Of a stretch of 64,000 bases of DNA, positions 41,323-49,220 are shown piece by piece; position 1 is the first letter of the stretch, and each line of letters begins with the position of its first letter. Below the pieces are notes generated by a model, which made no database searches, was not told the DNA's origin, and saw only the letters and a list, made by a program, of their open reading frames with translations. The translations under genes were made by a program, and so were the position numbers. Source of the DNA: Actinomadura hibisca NBRC 15177 (GTDB lineage: Bacteria > Actinomycetota > Actinomycetes > Streptosporangiales > Streptosporangiaceae); assembly GCF_001552635.1 (NCBI RefSeq), contig NZ_BCRO01000040.1, positions 124,001-188,000 of the forward strand, in the 5' to 3' direction.

Positions 41323-43817
41323 CCGCCTCGGGTTGCGAATGCCGCCAGTTCTGGCACCACCCCGCCCACTCGCGTGGTCTCTACCGTGCGGGTGGCCAGG
41401 GCCAGTAGGGCGGGCAGGCCGGGCAGAGGGCGCTCGCCGGGGGCTGGGAGCAGGGCGGGGAGGGCCGCCTTCAGGGCCGTCCACACGTGGATGTGCGCGC
41501 CCGCGTCGGCGGCCTCCGACAGTGCCTCCACCACCCGGTCCAGCTTGATCAGTTCGCGCCGGGCCAGCGTCGCCAGCGCCTCGCCCAGGCCGGCGGGCGG
41601 GCGGTTGCGGGCGCACAGTGCCAGCAGCGCCCGCACCGCGTCCGCGCGTTCGGCGGGTACCCGGGCCGACAGGCCGTACAGCAGGGCGGTCGCGGTCGCC
41701 GCCCCGGCGGGGCCGTCGGCCTCGGCGAGGCCGAGCAGGGTCGTGCCCTGCCGGTAGTCGCTGTCGAGGCGTTGTGCCAGGTGGGGCAGCAGGTGCGCGG
41801 CGACGATCTCGCGGTGCGACGGCAGGATCGCGGGCCACCACTCGTGCGGGCCGTAGAAGGCGGGCGTGGGGCGGTCCGGCCACAGGCCCTCGGCGGTGAT
41901 GGTGCACAGCCGGTCGATGGCGGGCGGCACGGCCGTCGGCAGCGTGACGGTCGGGGTGCCGTCGGCGTCCACGGTGACGTCGGGGTCGGGCAGGCCGCCG
42001 TGGGCCAGCCAGGCGCGCAGCGCGCGTCCGGCGGGGGAGGACAGGTGCGCGGTGCGGGCCGTGACGCCGCGCGGCAGCCGCAGCAGGGCCTGCACGAGGT
42101 CGGCCGGGCCCGGTTCGATCCCGGCGGCCTCCAGCCGTTCCAGCCGGGTCACCAGCGCCGCCGGGTCGAGGTGGCCGCTGCCCTCGGTCGGGGTGGCCAG
42201 CAGCAGCGGGGAGCGGCCCACGGTGCTGACCAGCTCCCGCATCCGCCAGATCAGGAAGCGGTGCATGACCGGCTCGTCGGGGGAGCGCTCGTGCCAGGCG
42301 ACCTTGCGGTGGAAGGTCATCAGGGAGTCGAAGCCGTCCTGGCGGCGCGGCGTGAGCACCGCGCGGACCGCCCCGGCCGTCCAGTCGGCAGGGGAGTTGA
42401 GGCTGAGGGTCGCGGTGACGTTCGCCGCCCAGGGCGTGGTCTCCGGCAACGCGCGGCGCAGCAGCTCGCGCAGGCTGTGCGGGTCGCGGACGGCGAACCG
42501 GACCAGCGCGTCCAGCAGGCATTCGACGGCGGGCCAGGAGTGGTCCTGCGCGGCGAACGCGGCGGCGGCCTCGGCGGGGGTGGCGATCGGGGCGGGCAGC
42601 GTGCGCGGCTGGAACGCCGGGGGCCGGGCCGGGGGCGGCGGGGTGTCGGCGGGCTGGGCCACCAGCCCCCACAGGTGGGGCGGCAGGTGCTCGGCGGCGT
42701 CGTTGACGTAGCGGAGGGTCTCGGCCGCCGCGCGGCCCGCGTGCTTGGCGACGGCCTTGGCGGCGCGTTCGCGCAGGCCCTCGTCGGACGCGGCGAACAG
42801 CGCCGTCAGCACGTGCAGGGTCACGTCGACGCGGTCGCGCTTGCGGGCCGACCGGTCCAGCCAGGTGATCGCGGCACCGGCGAGCTTGCGTTCGGGGCGC
42901 GACAGCAGCGCGTCGGCGGTCTCGACGAACGCCTCGCCGGTCAGCTGCCCGGCCTCGTCGATCCGCCGCACCTCGCGGAACGCGGCCGTGGCCACGGCGG
43001 GCGGCGATTCGGGCAGCAGCCGGACGTAGTCGCGCAGCCGGGCTGCGGTCTCTTCCAGCGTCGGCTCCAGCGCGTCGTGCAGCCGGACGAACCAGTACAG
43101 ATCCTGCGGGCGGCCACCGGACAGCAGCCGCTGCACGCAGCCGTCCAGGATCAGGGAGCGCTCCAAGCGGCCGGAGGCGACCAGGTCGAGCAGCGCATCG
43201 GCCCAGGACGCCTGCCGGGCGTCGCCGGGCTTGTCCCACACCAGGCGGCGGCCCAGTTCCTCGACCTCGAACAGCCGGGGCACCAGCGCGTCCAGGAACG
43301 GGTCGTCGGCGAGCCGGTCGGGCCGCCCGCCCCACACCACCCAGTTGACGACGAACCCGTCGCAGGTGGGCGGTTCGATCCCGGCGGCCCCGGCCAGGGC
43401 GGCGGCCGCGTGCCACAGGGAGGCGTCCTGCCAGCGCAGGTCGGCGGCGCGCAGCCGTTCGGCGGCCAGGGCGGCGGCCTCGGCGCGCCACTCGGCCGGA
43501 CGGGCGGCGGCGACGGTGGCGAGCGGCCCGGTCAGCTCGGCGTAGGAGGCCGACCACAGGCGCAGGTCCGCGCGCGACACCCAGGCGGCGGCGTGCTCGG
43601 CGGACTCGATCGTCGCGACCCCGGCCACCAGCAGCGGCAGCACGGCCCCCGCTTCCAGGGAGGCGCCCTCCGACGCGCCGTGCAGGGCGCTCAGGTGGCC
43701 CGGCAGTTCGCGGGCGACGTCCTGGCGGGCGGCGGCGTCGAGATCGGCGAGCCAGTGCGCCAGCGCGGGCACGTCACCGGCCTCGATCAGGGTGCGGGCC
43801 CGGCTCCACGCGGTCAT
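41238..43817 (-). CDS. Large helical DUF6493-like protein
   Basis: 859 residues, Ala/Leu-rich, HEAT-like in composition; few Cys, no membrane segment. Segments such as AWVSRADLRLWSASYAELTGPLATVAA and RLRAADLRWQDASLW fit the actinobacterial DUF6493 family, often found near SWIM zinc-finger proteins; family name from memory. Function unknown. ATG at 43817 overlaps the stop of a 41-codon ORF (ATGA). The last 25 codons are one unit of a degenerate repeat array continuing downstream. Confidence 0.7.
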   Translation of the reverse strand: MTAWSRARTLIEAGDVPALAHWLADLDAAARQDVARELPGHLSALHGASEGASLEAGAVLPLLVAGVATIESAEHAAAWVSRADLRLWSASYAELTGPLATVAAARPAEWRAEAAALAAERLRAADLRWQDASLWHAAAALAGAAGIEPPTCDGFVVNWVVWGGRPDRLADDPFLDALVPRLFEVEELGRRLVWDKPGDARQASWADALLDLVASGRLERSLILDGCVQRLLSGGRPQDLYWFVRLHDALEPTLEETAARLRDYVRLLPESPPAVATAAFREVRRIDEAGQLTGEAFVETADALLSRPERKLAGAAITWLDRSARKRDRVDVTLHVLTALFAASDEGLRERAAKAVAKHAGRAAAETLRYVNDAAEHLPPHLWGLVAQPADTPPPPARPPAFQPRTLPAPIATPAEAAAAFAAQDHSWPAVECLLDALVRFAVRDPHSLRELLRRALPETTPWAANVTATLSLNSPADWTAGAVRAVLTPRRQDGFDSLMTFHRKVAWHERSPDEPVMHRFLIWRMRELVSTVGRSPLLLATPTEGSGHLDPAALVTRLERLEAAGIEPGPADLVQALLRLPRGVTARTAHLSSPAGRALRAWLAHGGLPDPDVTVDADGTPTVTLPTAVPPAIDRLCTITAEGLWPDRPTPAFYGPHEWWPAILPSHREIVAAHLLPHLAQRLDSDYRQGTTLLGLAEADGPAGAATATALLYGLSARVPAERADAVRALLALCARNRPPAGLGEALATLARRELIKLDRVVEALSEAADAGAHIHVWTALKAALPALLPAPGERPLPGLPALLALATRTVETTRVGGVVPELAAFATRGGNNRAASEAARLHRALTRQGGQLHIRVS

Positions 43818-43939
43818 CGGTCGGCCTCCCGGCCCGGGGCGGGTCCGCCCGGCGCGCACGGGGACGCCATGCCCCGGAGGACGGCGTTCGCGGGTGCTGC
43901 GGAACGGATCGGGGACAGGGGGGTCGTGTCGTTGCTCAT
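43814..43939 (-). CDS. Small 41-residue ORF coupled to the DUF6493-like gene
   Basis: ATG at 43939; the stop overlaps the next start in ATGA. TACATT lies seven bases upstream of the ATG, so it may open a leaderless message. The peptide (SNDTTPLSPIRSAAPANAVL..., then Pro/Gly-rich) resembles nothing I know; it may be a translational coupler or a remnant of a lost upstream gene. High G/C at third positions supports translation. Confidence 0.45.
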   Translation of the reverse strand: MSNDTTPLSPIRSAAPANAVLRGMASPCAPGGPAPGREADR

Positions 43940-44046
43940 ACCACGGAATGTAAGCGGGGCCACCGACAGTTTCCGGCCGCGCCGGTGCGGGCCGCTCCGG
44001 CGGGGGCGGGCGTGGGCTGCGGGGAAGGCGGGGTACGCTCGGTGAC

Positions 44047-44412
44047 GTGCGAAGGTTCCTCACCCCCGGCTGGCTCGGCCTCCATGCGATCGCGGTCGTG
44101 TTGTGCGTGGCGTTCCTGGGCTTCGGCTGGTGGCAGTTCGACCGCGCCCAGGCCGGCAACGACCGCAGCTGGGCCTACACCTTCGAGTGGCCGATCTTCG
44201 CGCTGTTCGTGGTCGTGATGTGGGTCAAGATGATCCGCGACGAGCTGAACGGCGAGGACTCCGCCAAGCAGGCCCCCAAGGTCATCGAGGAGCCCGCCGA
44301 GGCGGCGGTCAAGCGGGAGATCATCCGCCAGCAGGAGGCCGAGGACCCCGACCTCGCCGCCTACAACCGCTACCTGGCGCGCCTGAACTCCCAGCCCGAC
44401 CGGCGCGGCTGA
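44047..44412 (+). CDS. Small two-helix membrane protein, unknown function
   Basis: 121 residues. Helix 1 at about 8-29 (GWLGLHAIAVVLCVAFLGFGWWQF, SURF1-like in style), helix 2 at about 46-63 (WPIFALFVVVMWVKMI), then an acidic helical tail. GTG at 44047 lacks a clear ribosome site. Sits before a DUF3817 gene on the same strand, a common actinobacterial arrangement. Confidence 0.75.
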   Translation: MRRFLTPGWLGLHAIAVVLCVAFLGFGWWQFDRAQAGNDRSWAYTFEWPIFALFVVVMWVKMIRDELNGEDSAKQAPKVIEEPAEAAVKREIIRQQEAEDPDLAAYNRYLARLNSQPDRRG

Positions 44413-44505
44413 CGCGCCGCGGCCACCCCCGCCCGCCCGGCGAGAACGGCGGGCGCGCGCCCCGTCCGACCGCGCCCGCCGGGCGCGCTGAGAAAGGTGT
44501 GATCT

Positions 44506-44862
44506 GTGGAAGCGGCGATCAAGCGGTACCGCGTCCTGGCCCTGATCGTGGGCGTGATGTTGCTGCTGCTGGTGTTCGTGGCGATGCCGTTCCGCTACCT
44601 GGGCGACAACGCGACGCCGTCGGGCATCATCTCCCCGATCCACGGCTTCCTCTACATCGTCTACCTGGTCGCCTCCTACGACCTGTGGCGCAAGGCGGGG
44701 TGGCCGCTCAAGCAGATGCTGGTCATGGTGTCGGCCGGGCTGATCCCGTTCCTGGCCTTCTTCATCGAGCGCCGCATCGTGCGCCAGGCGCAGGAGACCG
44801 CCGCCGCCCAGGGCGGGCCGCGGAAGGCCGTCACCGAGAACGAGCCGCTCGCCGGGGCCTGA
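44506..44862 (+). CDS. DUF3817 integral membrane protein
   Basis: 118 residues with three hydrophobic segments: YRVLALIVGVMLLLLVFVAMP, IHGFLYIVYLVASYDLW and MLVMVSAGLIPFLAFFIERR. The PIHG...YDLWRK pattern marks DUF3817. GTG at 44506 follows GAAAGGTG. Function unknown. A terminator follows. Confidence 0.85.
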   Translation: MEAAIKRYRVLALIVGVMLLLLVFVAMPFRYLGDNATPSGIISPIHGFLYIVYLVASYDLWRKAGWPLKQMLVMVSAGLIPFLAFFIERRIVRQAQETAAAQGGPRKAVTENEPLAGA

Positions 44863-44890
44863 TCCCCGCCGTTCCCGCCGCACGCGCCGA

Positions 44891-44922
44891 GCCCGGCCCT
44901 GGACCTCCGTCCGGGGCCGGGC
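44891..44922 (+). terminator. Intrinsic terminator after the DUF3817 gene
   Basis: Stem GCCCGGCCC-GGAC / GTCC-GGGCCGGGC with CTCC loop, followed by TTATTCTTT. Confidence 0.8.
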
Positions 44923-44926
44923 TTAT

Positions 44927-44960
44927 TCTTTGACCCAGTCAAGGTTGACTGGGTCAAAGA
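44927..44960. promoter_or_regulatory. Perfect 34-bp palindrome, likely MarR operator
   Basis: Arms TCTTTGACCCAGTCAA and TTGACTGGGTCAAAGA, exact complements, two-base spacer GG. Ends 16 bp before the start of the MarR-GNAT gene. Each arm contains a TTGAC...GTCAA half palindrome, so two dimers could bind. Confidence 0.75.
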
Positions 44961-44976
44961 AATGCGGAGGCAGGGC

Positions 44977-45900
44977 ATGGACGTCACCCCGGACCAGATC
45001 GAGGCGGTGCGGTCCTTCAACCGCTTCTACACCGGCGTCATGGGGGTGCTGGGCGAGTGCCTGGTGGAGTCGCCCTACTCGCTCACCGAGGCCCGCGTGA
45101 TCTTCGAGCTGGCGCAGCGCGAGGACAGCGAGGTGCTGGCGCTGCGCCGCGCGCTGGGCCTGGACGCCGGCTACCTCAGCCGGATGTTGACCCGCTTCGA
45201 GGGCGACGGCCTGGTCACCCGCGACCGCGCGCCCGGCGACGCGCGCCGCCAGGTCGTCCGCCTCACCCCGCGCGGCCGCGAGGTCTTCCAGACCCTGGAC
45301 GGGCGCTCGGCCGCCGAGGTCCGCGACCTGCTGGCCGGGCTGCCCGACGCCGACCGCCGCCGTCTGGTCGGCGCCATGGACGCGGTGCACGGCCTGCTGG
45401 GCGACGGCCCCAAGTCCGCGCCGTTCACGCTGCGCGGCCTGGAGCCCGGCGACCTCGGCTGGGTGGTGTCCCGCAACGGCGTGCTGTACGACGTGGAGTG
45501 CGGCTGGGACCGCAGCTACGAGGCGCTGGTGGCGAGCGTGGTCGCCGGCTACGGCACAGAGCACGACCCCGAGCGCGAGAACGCCTGGATCGCCGAGGCC
45601 GACGGCGAGCGGGTCGGCAGCATCTTCTGCATGCGGCGCGACGAGACGACCGCGCAACTGCGGCTGCTGCACGTCGAACCGTCAGCGCGCGGCCTCGGCG
45701 TCGGCGGCGCGCTGGTGGCGGAGTGCCTGCGCTTCGCCGCCGCGGCGGGCTACGAGGAGATCATGCTCTGGACCACCGCCCTCCAGAAGCCCGCCCACCG
45801 CATCTACCGGCGGGCCGGGTTCGAGCTGGCCGAGGAGGAGCCGCCGGTGCGGCGCTTCGGCGACGTGATCCACGGCCAGGTCTGGCGCCGCCGCCTGTAA
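44977..45900 (+). CDS. MarR regulator fused to GNAT acetyltransferase
   Basis: 307 residues. Residues 1-140 are a MarR winged helix (SLTEARVIFELAQRED, LDAGYLSRMLTRFEGDGLVTRDRAPGDARRQVVRLT). Residues 150-307 are a GNAT domain with the acetyl-CoA loop VEPSARGLGVGGALVAECL and RIYRRAGFEL. Such fusions are a recognised actinobacterial architecture; the acetyl acceptor is unknown. ATG at 44977 follows GGAGG (six bases). A perfect palindrome just upstream indicates autoregulation. Confidence 0.88.
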   Translation: MDVTPDQIEAVRSFNRFYTGVMGVLGECLVESPYSLTEARVIFELAQREDSEVLALRRALGLDAGYLSRMLTRFEGDGLVTRDRAPGDARRQVVRLTPRGREVFQTLDGRSAAEVRDLLAGLPDADRRRLVGAMDAVHGLLGDGPKSAPFTLRGLEPGDLGWVVSRNGVLYDVECGWDRSYEALVASVVAGYGTEHDPERENAWIAEADGERVGSIFCMRRDETTAQLRLLHVEPSARGLGVGGALVAECLRFAAAAGYEEIMLWTTALQKPAHRIYRRAGFELAEEEPPVRRFGDVIHGQVWRRRL

Positions 45901-45909
45901 GGGGAAGGG

Positions 45910-45945
45910 CCGGGCCGGCGGCGCTGCTCGACGCCGCCGGCCCGG
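45910..45945. terminator. Hairpin after MarR-GNAT
   Basis: Perfect 14-bp stem CCGGGCCGGCGGCG / CGCCGCCGGCCCGG, loop CTGCTCGA, ten bases after the stop; no T run. Confidence 0.7.
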
Positions 45946-46031
45946 TGGTGGACCCCGGTGCCGCGGGGGCGTGCGGCACCGAAATCCCGTGCTGGTCTGT
46001 GGCCCAGGCGAGCGGGGGCCGCCTGGTGGAA

Positions 46032-46070
46032 GGACCTGCCGCCGCACCGCGCTCCTGCGGCGGCAGGTCC
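46032..46070. terminator. Second perfect hairpin
   Basis: 14-bp stem GGACCTGCCGCCGC / GCGGCGGCAGGTCC with an 11-base loop. It has no adjacent gene end on the plus strand, and on the minus strand it lies inside the weak ORF. Confidence 0.5.
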
Positions 46071-46369
46071 GTCCGTCGCTTCCGCCGGGCGACCGTGGCG
46101 GCGCGGGGGACGCCGCCGGGTCCGGGACGGCCGAGAACCCGAGGTGTGCCACCGTGCGTCCCGTCATTCACCGCGGGCACCGTGTCGATCGGGGGCCGGT
46201 GCGTGCTGCGGTGCGGGATGCCGGGGACGTCCTCGGCCGTCCGGACCGGATCGCTCGGGAAGCGGTCCGTCAGATCGGTGCCGGTGCCGGTGAGGGACGG
46301 CGGGGGCGGCGGGGCACCGGCGGGGGAGAGGGCCGCGCCGCCCGCCCCCGTCCGCTCGGTGCCCGCCAT
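46032..46369 (-). pseudogene. Possible decayed disordered-protein gene
   Basis: ATG at 46369 preceded by GGAGGAGGG with four-base spacing. The first 70 codons (MAGTERTGAGGAALSPAG..., DLTDRFPSDPVRTAEDV) have the G/C-ended codons of real genes; thereafter usage deteriorates, and the frame runs through a perfect hairpin and antisense into the MarR-GNAT gene. No homology recognised. The left limit given is arbitrary (start of the hairpin). Confidence 0.25.
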
Positions 46370-46553
46370 GCGTCCCTCCTCCGGTCCTGGGGTCCGGTCC
46401 CGGATCTTTGCCCGTCCGAGAAGCTTTCCTTCACCCAGCGTCACGATCTCGTAGCGGAAGGTACCCCAGTGCCATGCGGGCGCAAACCCAGGTCAAGGAA
46501 GATTCGCGAGATCGCTAAGGGCTTTGCCCGGAGCGCGGCGATACGCGAACCGA

Positions 46554-47783
46554 TCAGCCGAGCTGACGCAGCGTGAGCGCCGCCGCGCACAACACCGTGC
46601 CCTGGGTGGTGCGCGGGTCCACGCCGAGCAGCCCGGCCGCGCGCGCCAGCCGGTTGTCCACGGTGTTGGGGTGCACGCCGAGCGCCCGCGCGGTGCGCCG
46701 CCGGTCCAGGTCGTGGCGCAGGAAGGCGCGCAGCGTCGCCAGCAGCTCGGGGCTGCCGTCGAGCGGGTCCAGCAGTTCCGCGACGGCGTGGGCGCTGTCG
46801 CGCGAACCGCTCAGGTGGTAGTCCAGCAGCACGTCGCGCAGCTCGTACAGGCCGGGCGGGCGGCCGGTGGCCTGCGCGATGCGGGCGATCCGCACCGCCT
46901 GGTCGGCGGCGCGCGGCACGTCGGCGGTGCCCTGGGACCGGGCCGCGCCCACCACCACGCCCCCGGCGGCGGGGTCGGTGAGCAGCGGCACCAGCTCCGC
47001 CAGCCGGCCGGCCGCCGAGATCGGCAGCAGCACGTGGCCGCCGCGCGCGTCGAGCAGGGTCAGCGGCGTGCCCTCGGCGAAGCCCTCCAGCCGGGCCCGG
47101 ACGCGGCGCAGCACGCGCCGCTCGGCCACCGCCGAGCCGGGGCCGTCCGGCAGGCGCAGGTTCAGCACCAGGTAGGCGTGCGCCAGCGGGACGCCGAACC
47201 GCGCCGCCGTCGCCCGCACCGCCTCCCCGGCCAGCAGCGCCCGCGCCACCTCCCGCAACTCCTCGCGCCGCTCGGCCAGGATCGCCGCCTGCTCGGCCTG
47301 GTAGGCGTCGGTCACCGCCTTCACCACCTGGCCCAACCCGCGCAGCTGGACGCGGGCCAGCCACTGGAGCGCCGCCTCCTCGCCGGGCCTGGCCGCCGCG
47401 CACAGCGCGTCCCAGACCACCTCGGCGCCGATGTGATAAGTCCCCAGCAGCACCGCCAGGTCCACGCCCTCCTCGGCGCGCTGGGCGGCGCGCTCGCGGA
47501 ACAGCCGCAGGTCCTCGTGGGTGACCCGGACGCCCATCGCGGTCTGGAGGAACTGCCGGATCGCGTACCGGGCGGTGCCCGCGATCTCCAGGTCCCGCAT
47601 GTCCCCGGGCAGGTCGGCGTAGTCGGGGAGCACGGCGAAGTGCCGCTCGGCCAGCTCGCGGGCCAGCCGGTTGACCTGCCCCTCGCAGCGGGCGGCGATC
47701 CCGGCGGCGACCCGCCGGACGTGCTCGTCGGTGATGGCCCGGACCTCCTTGCCACGGTACGCCGTTCCAACGAATTGTGACAT
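46554..47783 (-). CDS. PucR-family transcriptional regulator
   Basis: 409 residues from ATG at 47783. The N-terminal RsbRD-like helical domain and a GGDEF-like middle precede the C-terminal PucR helix-turn-helix (LRAFLRHDLDRRRTARALGVHPNTVDNRLARAAGLLGV). PucR proteins activate catabolic genes. Divergent from the MFS gene. The ATG lies in a perfect 16-bp palindrome and has no ribosome site; a strong AAGGAGGT lies 40 bases inside, seven bases before an in-frame ATC, so the true start is uncertain. Confidence 0.85.
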   Translation of the reverse strand: MSQFVGTAYRGKEVRAITDEHVRRVAAGIAARCEGQVNRLARELAERHFAVLPDYADLPGDMRDLEIAGTARYAIRQFLQTAMGVRVTHEDLRLFRERAAQRAEEGVDLAVLLGTYHIGAEVVWDALCAAARPGEEAALQWLARVQLRGLGQVVKAVTDAYQAEQAAILAERREELREVARALLAGEAVRATAARFGVPLAHAYLVLNLRLPDGPGSAVAERRVLRRVRARLEGFAEGTPLTLLDARGGHVLLPISAAGRLAELVPLLTDPAAGGVVVGAARSQGTADVPRAADQAVRIARIAQATGRPPGLYELRDVLLDYHLSGSRDSAHAVAELLDPLDGSPELLATLRAFLRHDLDRRRTARALGVHPNTVDNRLARAAGLLGVDPRTTQGTVLCAAALTLRQLG

Positions 47784-47790
47784 GTCACAA
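47775..47790. promoter_or_regulatory. Perfect 16-bp palindrome over the PucR start
   Basis: TTGTGACATGTCACAA, fully symmetric, in the divergent region between PucR and the MFS gene. Likely an operator for PucR itself or another dimeric regulator. Confidence 0.6.
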
Positions 47791-47885
47791 GCCGGGCGGC
47801 CTTCAAGTGGGCTGACGGCTTCTTGTCCGGCCCCGGAGACGGCGGAAAAGTGAGCGGCACCCCCGCAGCCGATCGGAGCACCCGC

Positions 47886-49202
47886 ATGGCCCCGCCCACC
47901 AGGTCCGCGCCCGGCATGTCCCAGCCCGACGCGTCCCGGCCCGCCGCCCCGCCGCCCGCCCGCCGCGCCTGGACGGTCGTGGCGCTGCTGTTCCTGTTCA
48001 TGACCGTCAACTTCATGGACAAGGCCGTGCTGGGCTTGGCCGGGAAGCACGTCAAGGACGACCTCGGCCTGGACGACACCGCCTTCGGGCTGATCGGCAG
48101 CGCGTTCTTCCTGCTGTTCAGCGTCTCGGGCGTCGTGCTGGGCTTCCTGGCCGACCGCGTCTCCGCGCGCCGCCTGCTGACGGCGCTGGTGGTGGCGTGG
48201 AGCCTGGCGCAGCTGGTGGTGGCGCTGCCGACGGCCGGGCTCGCGACGCTGATCGTCACCCGGGTGGTGCTCGGCGCGGCCGAGGGCCCGGCGTTCCCGC
48301 TGGCCAACCACACCGCCTTCGGCTGGTTCCCCGACCGCGAGCGCGCCGTGCCCGGCAGCCTGCTGACGGTCGGCGGCGCGACTGGGATCGCGGTCGGCGG
48401 CCCGCTGCTGGCGGTGGTGATCTCGCAGTTCGGCTGGCGGGCGGCGTTCGCGCTGACCGGCGTGCTGGGCCTGATCTGGGCGATCGCGTGGTTGCGTCTG
48501 GGCGGGGAAGGCCCCTACAGCGCACGGTCGGCGGACGCCGCGAGCGACGGCCCGTCGATCCCGTTCAGGCGACTGCTCCTGAGCGGCACCGCGCTCGGCG
48601 GCCTGGTCTGCGGGTTCGCCGGGTTCTGGACGATGGCCGTCGCGATCACCTGGCTGCCGCAGTTCCTCCAGCGGGTGCACGGCTACTCGCTGGAGGCCGC
48701 GAGCCTGATGGGCGCCGGGACGCAGGTCGCCGGGATCGTGGTCGTGCTGGCGGTCGGCCGGGCGTCCCAGCGGATGGTGCACGCCGGGCGCTCCAGCCGC
48801 GTCGCGCGCGGCGTGCTGGGCGGCGCGGCCGTGGCGGTCTCGGGCCTGGCGGCGCTGCTGCTGACCCGCGTCGGCGGCGGCGGCGCGGCGCTGGTGGTGG
48901 TCATGCTGGTGGCCTTCACCCTGGTGAACTCCTTCTTCGGCCTGCTGGCGGCGGTGCTCGCCGAGATCGCGCCGGTGCGGCGGCGGGCGGCGCTGCTGGG
49001 CGCGGTCACCGCCGCGGCCGCGACGGCGGGCGCGATCGGCCCCGCCCTGACCGGCGCGCTGGTGGATCACGGCGGCGACGCCGCGACCGGTTTCCAGCAC
49101 GCCTTCGACCTGACCGCCGCCCTGATGATCGTCGGCGGCCTGCTGGCTGCCGCGCTGATCCGCCCGGCCCGGGACCGCGCCGCCCTCGGCACGACCTCCT
49201 GA
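47886..49202 (+). CDS. MFS transporter (anion:cation symporter type)
   Basis: 438 residues, 12 helices. NFMDKAVLGLAGKHVKDDLGLDDTAFGLIGSAFFLLFSVSG and ADRVSARRLLTALVVAWSL match the ACS-type MFS carriers of aromatic or sugar acids; GxxEGPAFPLANHTAFGWFPDRER is the typical loop. ATG at 47886 follows CGGAG. 18 bp before the metallo-beta-lactamase gene, so probably one operon; likely imports the substrate of that enzyme. Confidence 0.87.
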   Translation: MAPPTRSAPGMSQPDASRPAAPPPARRAWTVVALLFLFMTVNFMDKAVLGLAGKHVKDDLGLDDTAFGLIGSAFFLLFSVSGVVLGFLADRVSARRLLTALVVAWSLAQLVVALPTAGLATLIVTRVVLGAAEGPAFPLANHTAFGWFPDRERAVPGSLLTVGGATGIAVGGPLLAVVISQFGWRAAFALTGVLGLIWAIAWLRLGGEGPYSARSADAASDGPSIPFRRLLLSGTALGGLVCGFAGFWTMAVAITWLPQFLQRVHGYSLEAASLMGAGTQVAGIVVVLAVGRASQRMVHAGRSSRVARGVLGGAAVAVSGLAALLLTRVGGGGAALVVVMLVAFTLVNSFFGLLAAVLAEIAPVRRRAALLGAVTAAAATAGAIGPALTGALVDHGGDAATGFQHAFDLTAALMIVGGLLAAALIRPARDRAALGTTS

Positions 49203-49220
49203 CCCCTGAGAGGACCCCCA

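Larger units (their letters stand above)
45901..46553. other. 653-bp region without a secure gene
   Basis: Between the MarR-GNAT gene and the end of the PucR gene. It contains two perfect 14-bp hairpins (45910-45945, 46032-46070) and a weak minus-strand ORF with a good ribosome site at 46369. Codons are G/C-ended for about 70 positions and then drift, so a decayed gene is possible. Confidence 0.5.

Noticed and set aside
41487-44045. An 852-codon plus-strand frame across the DUF6493-like gene
   Set aside because: Gly/Arg/Gln-rich shadow; the minus-strand protein shows the real codon bias and family segments.
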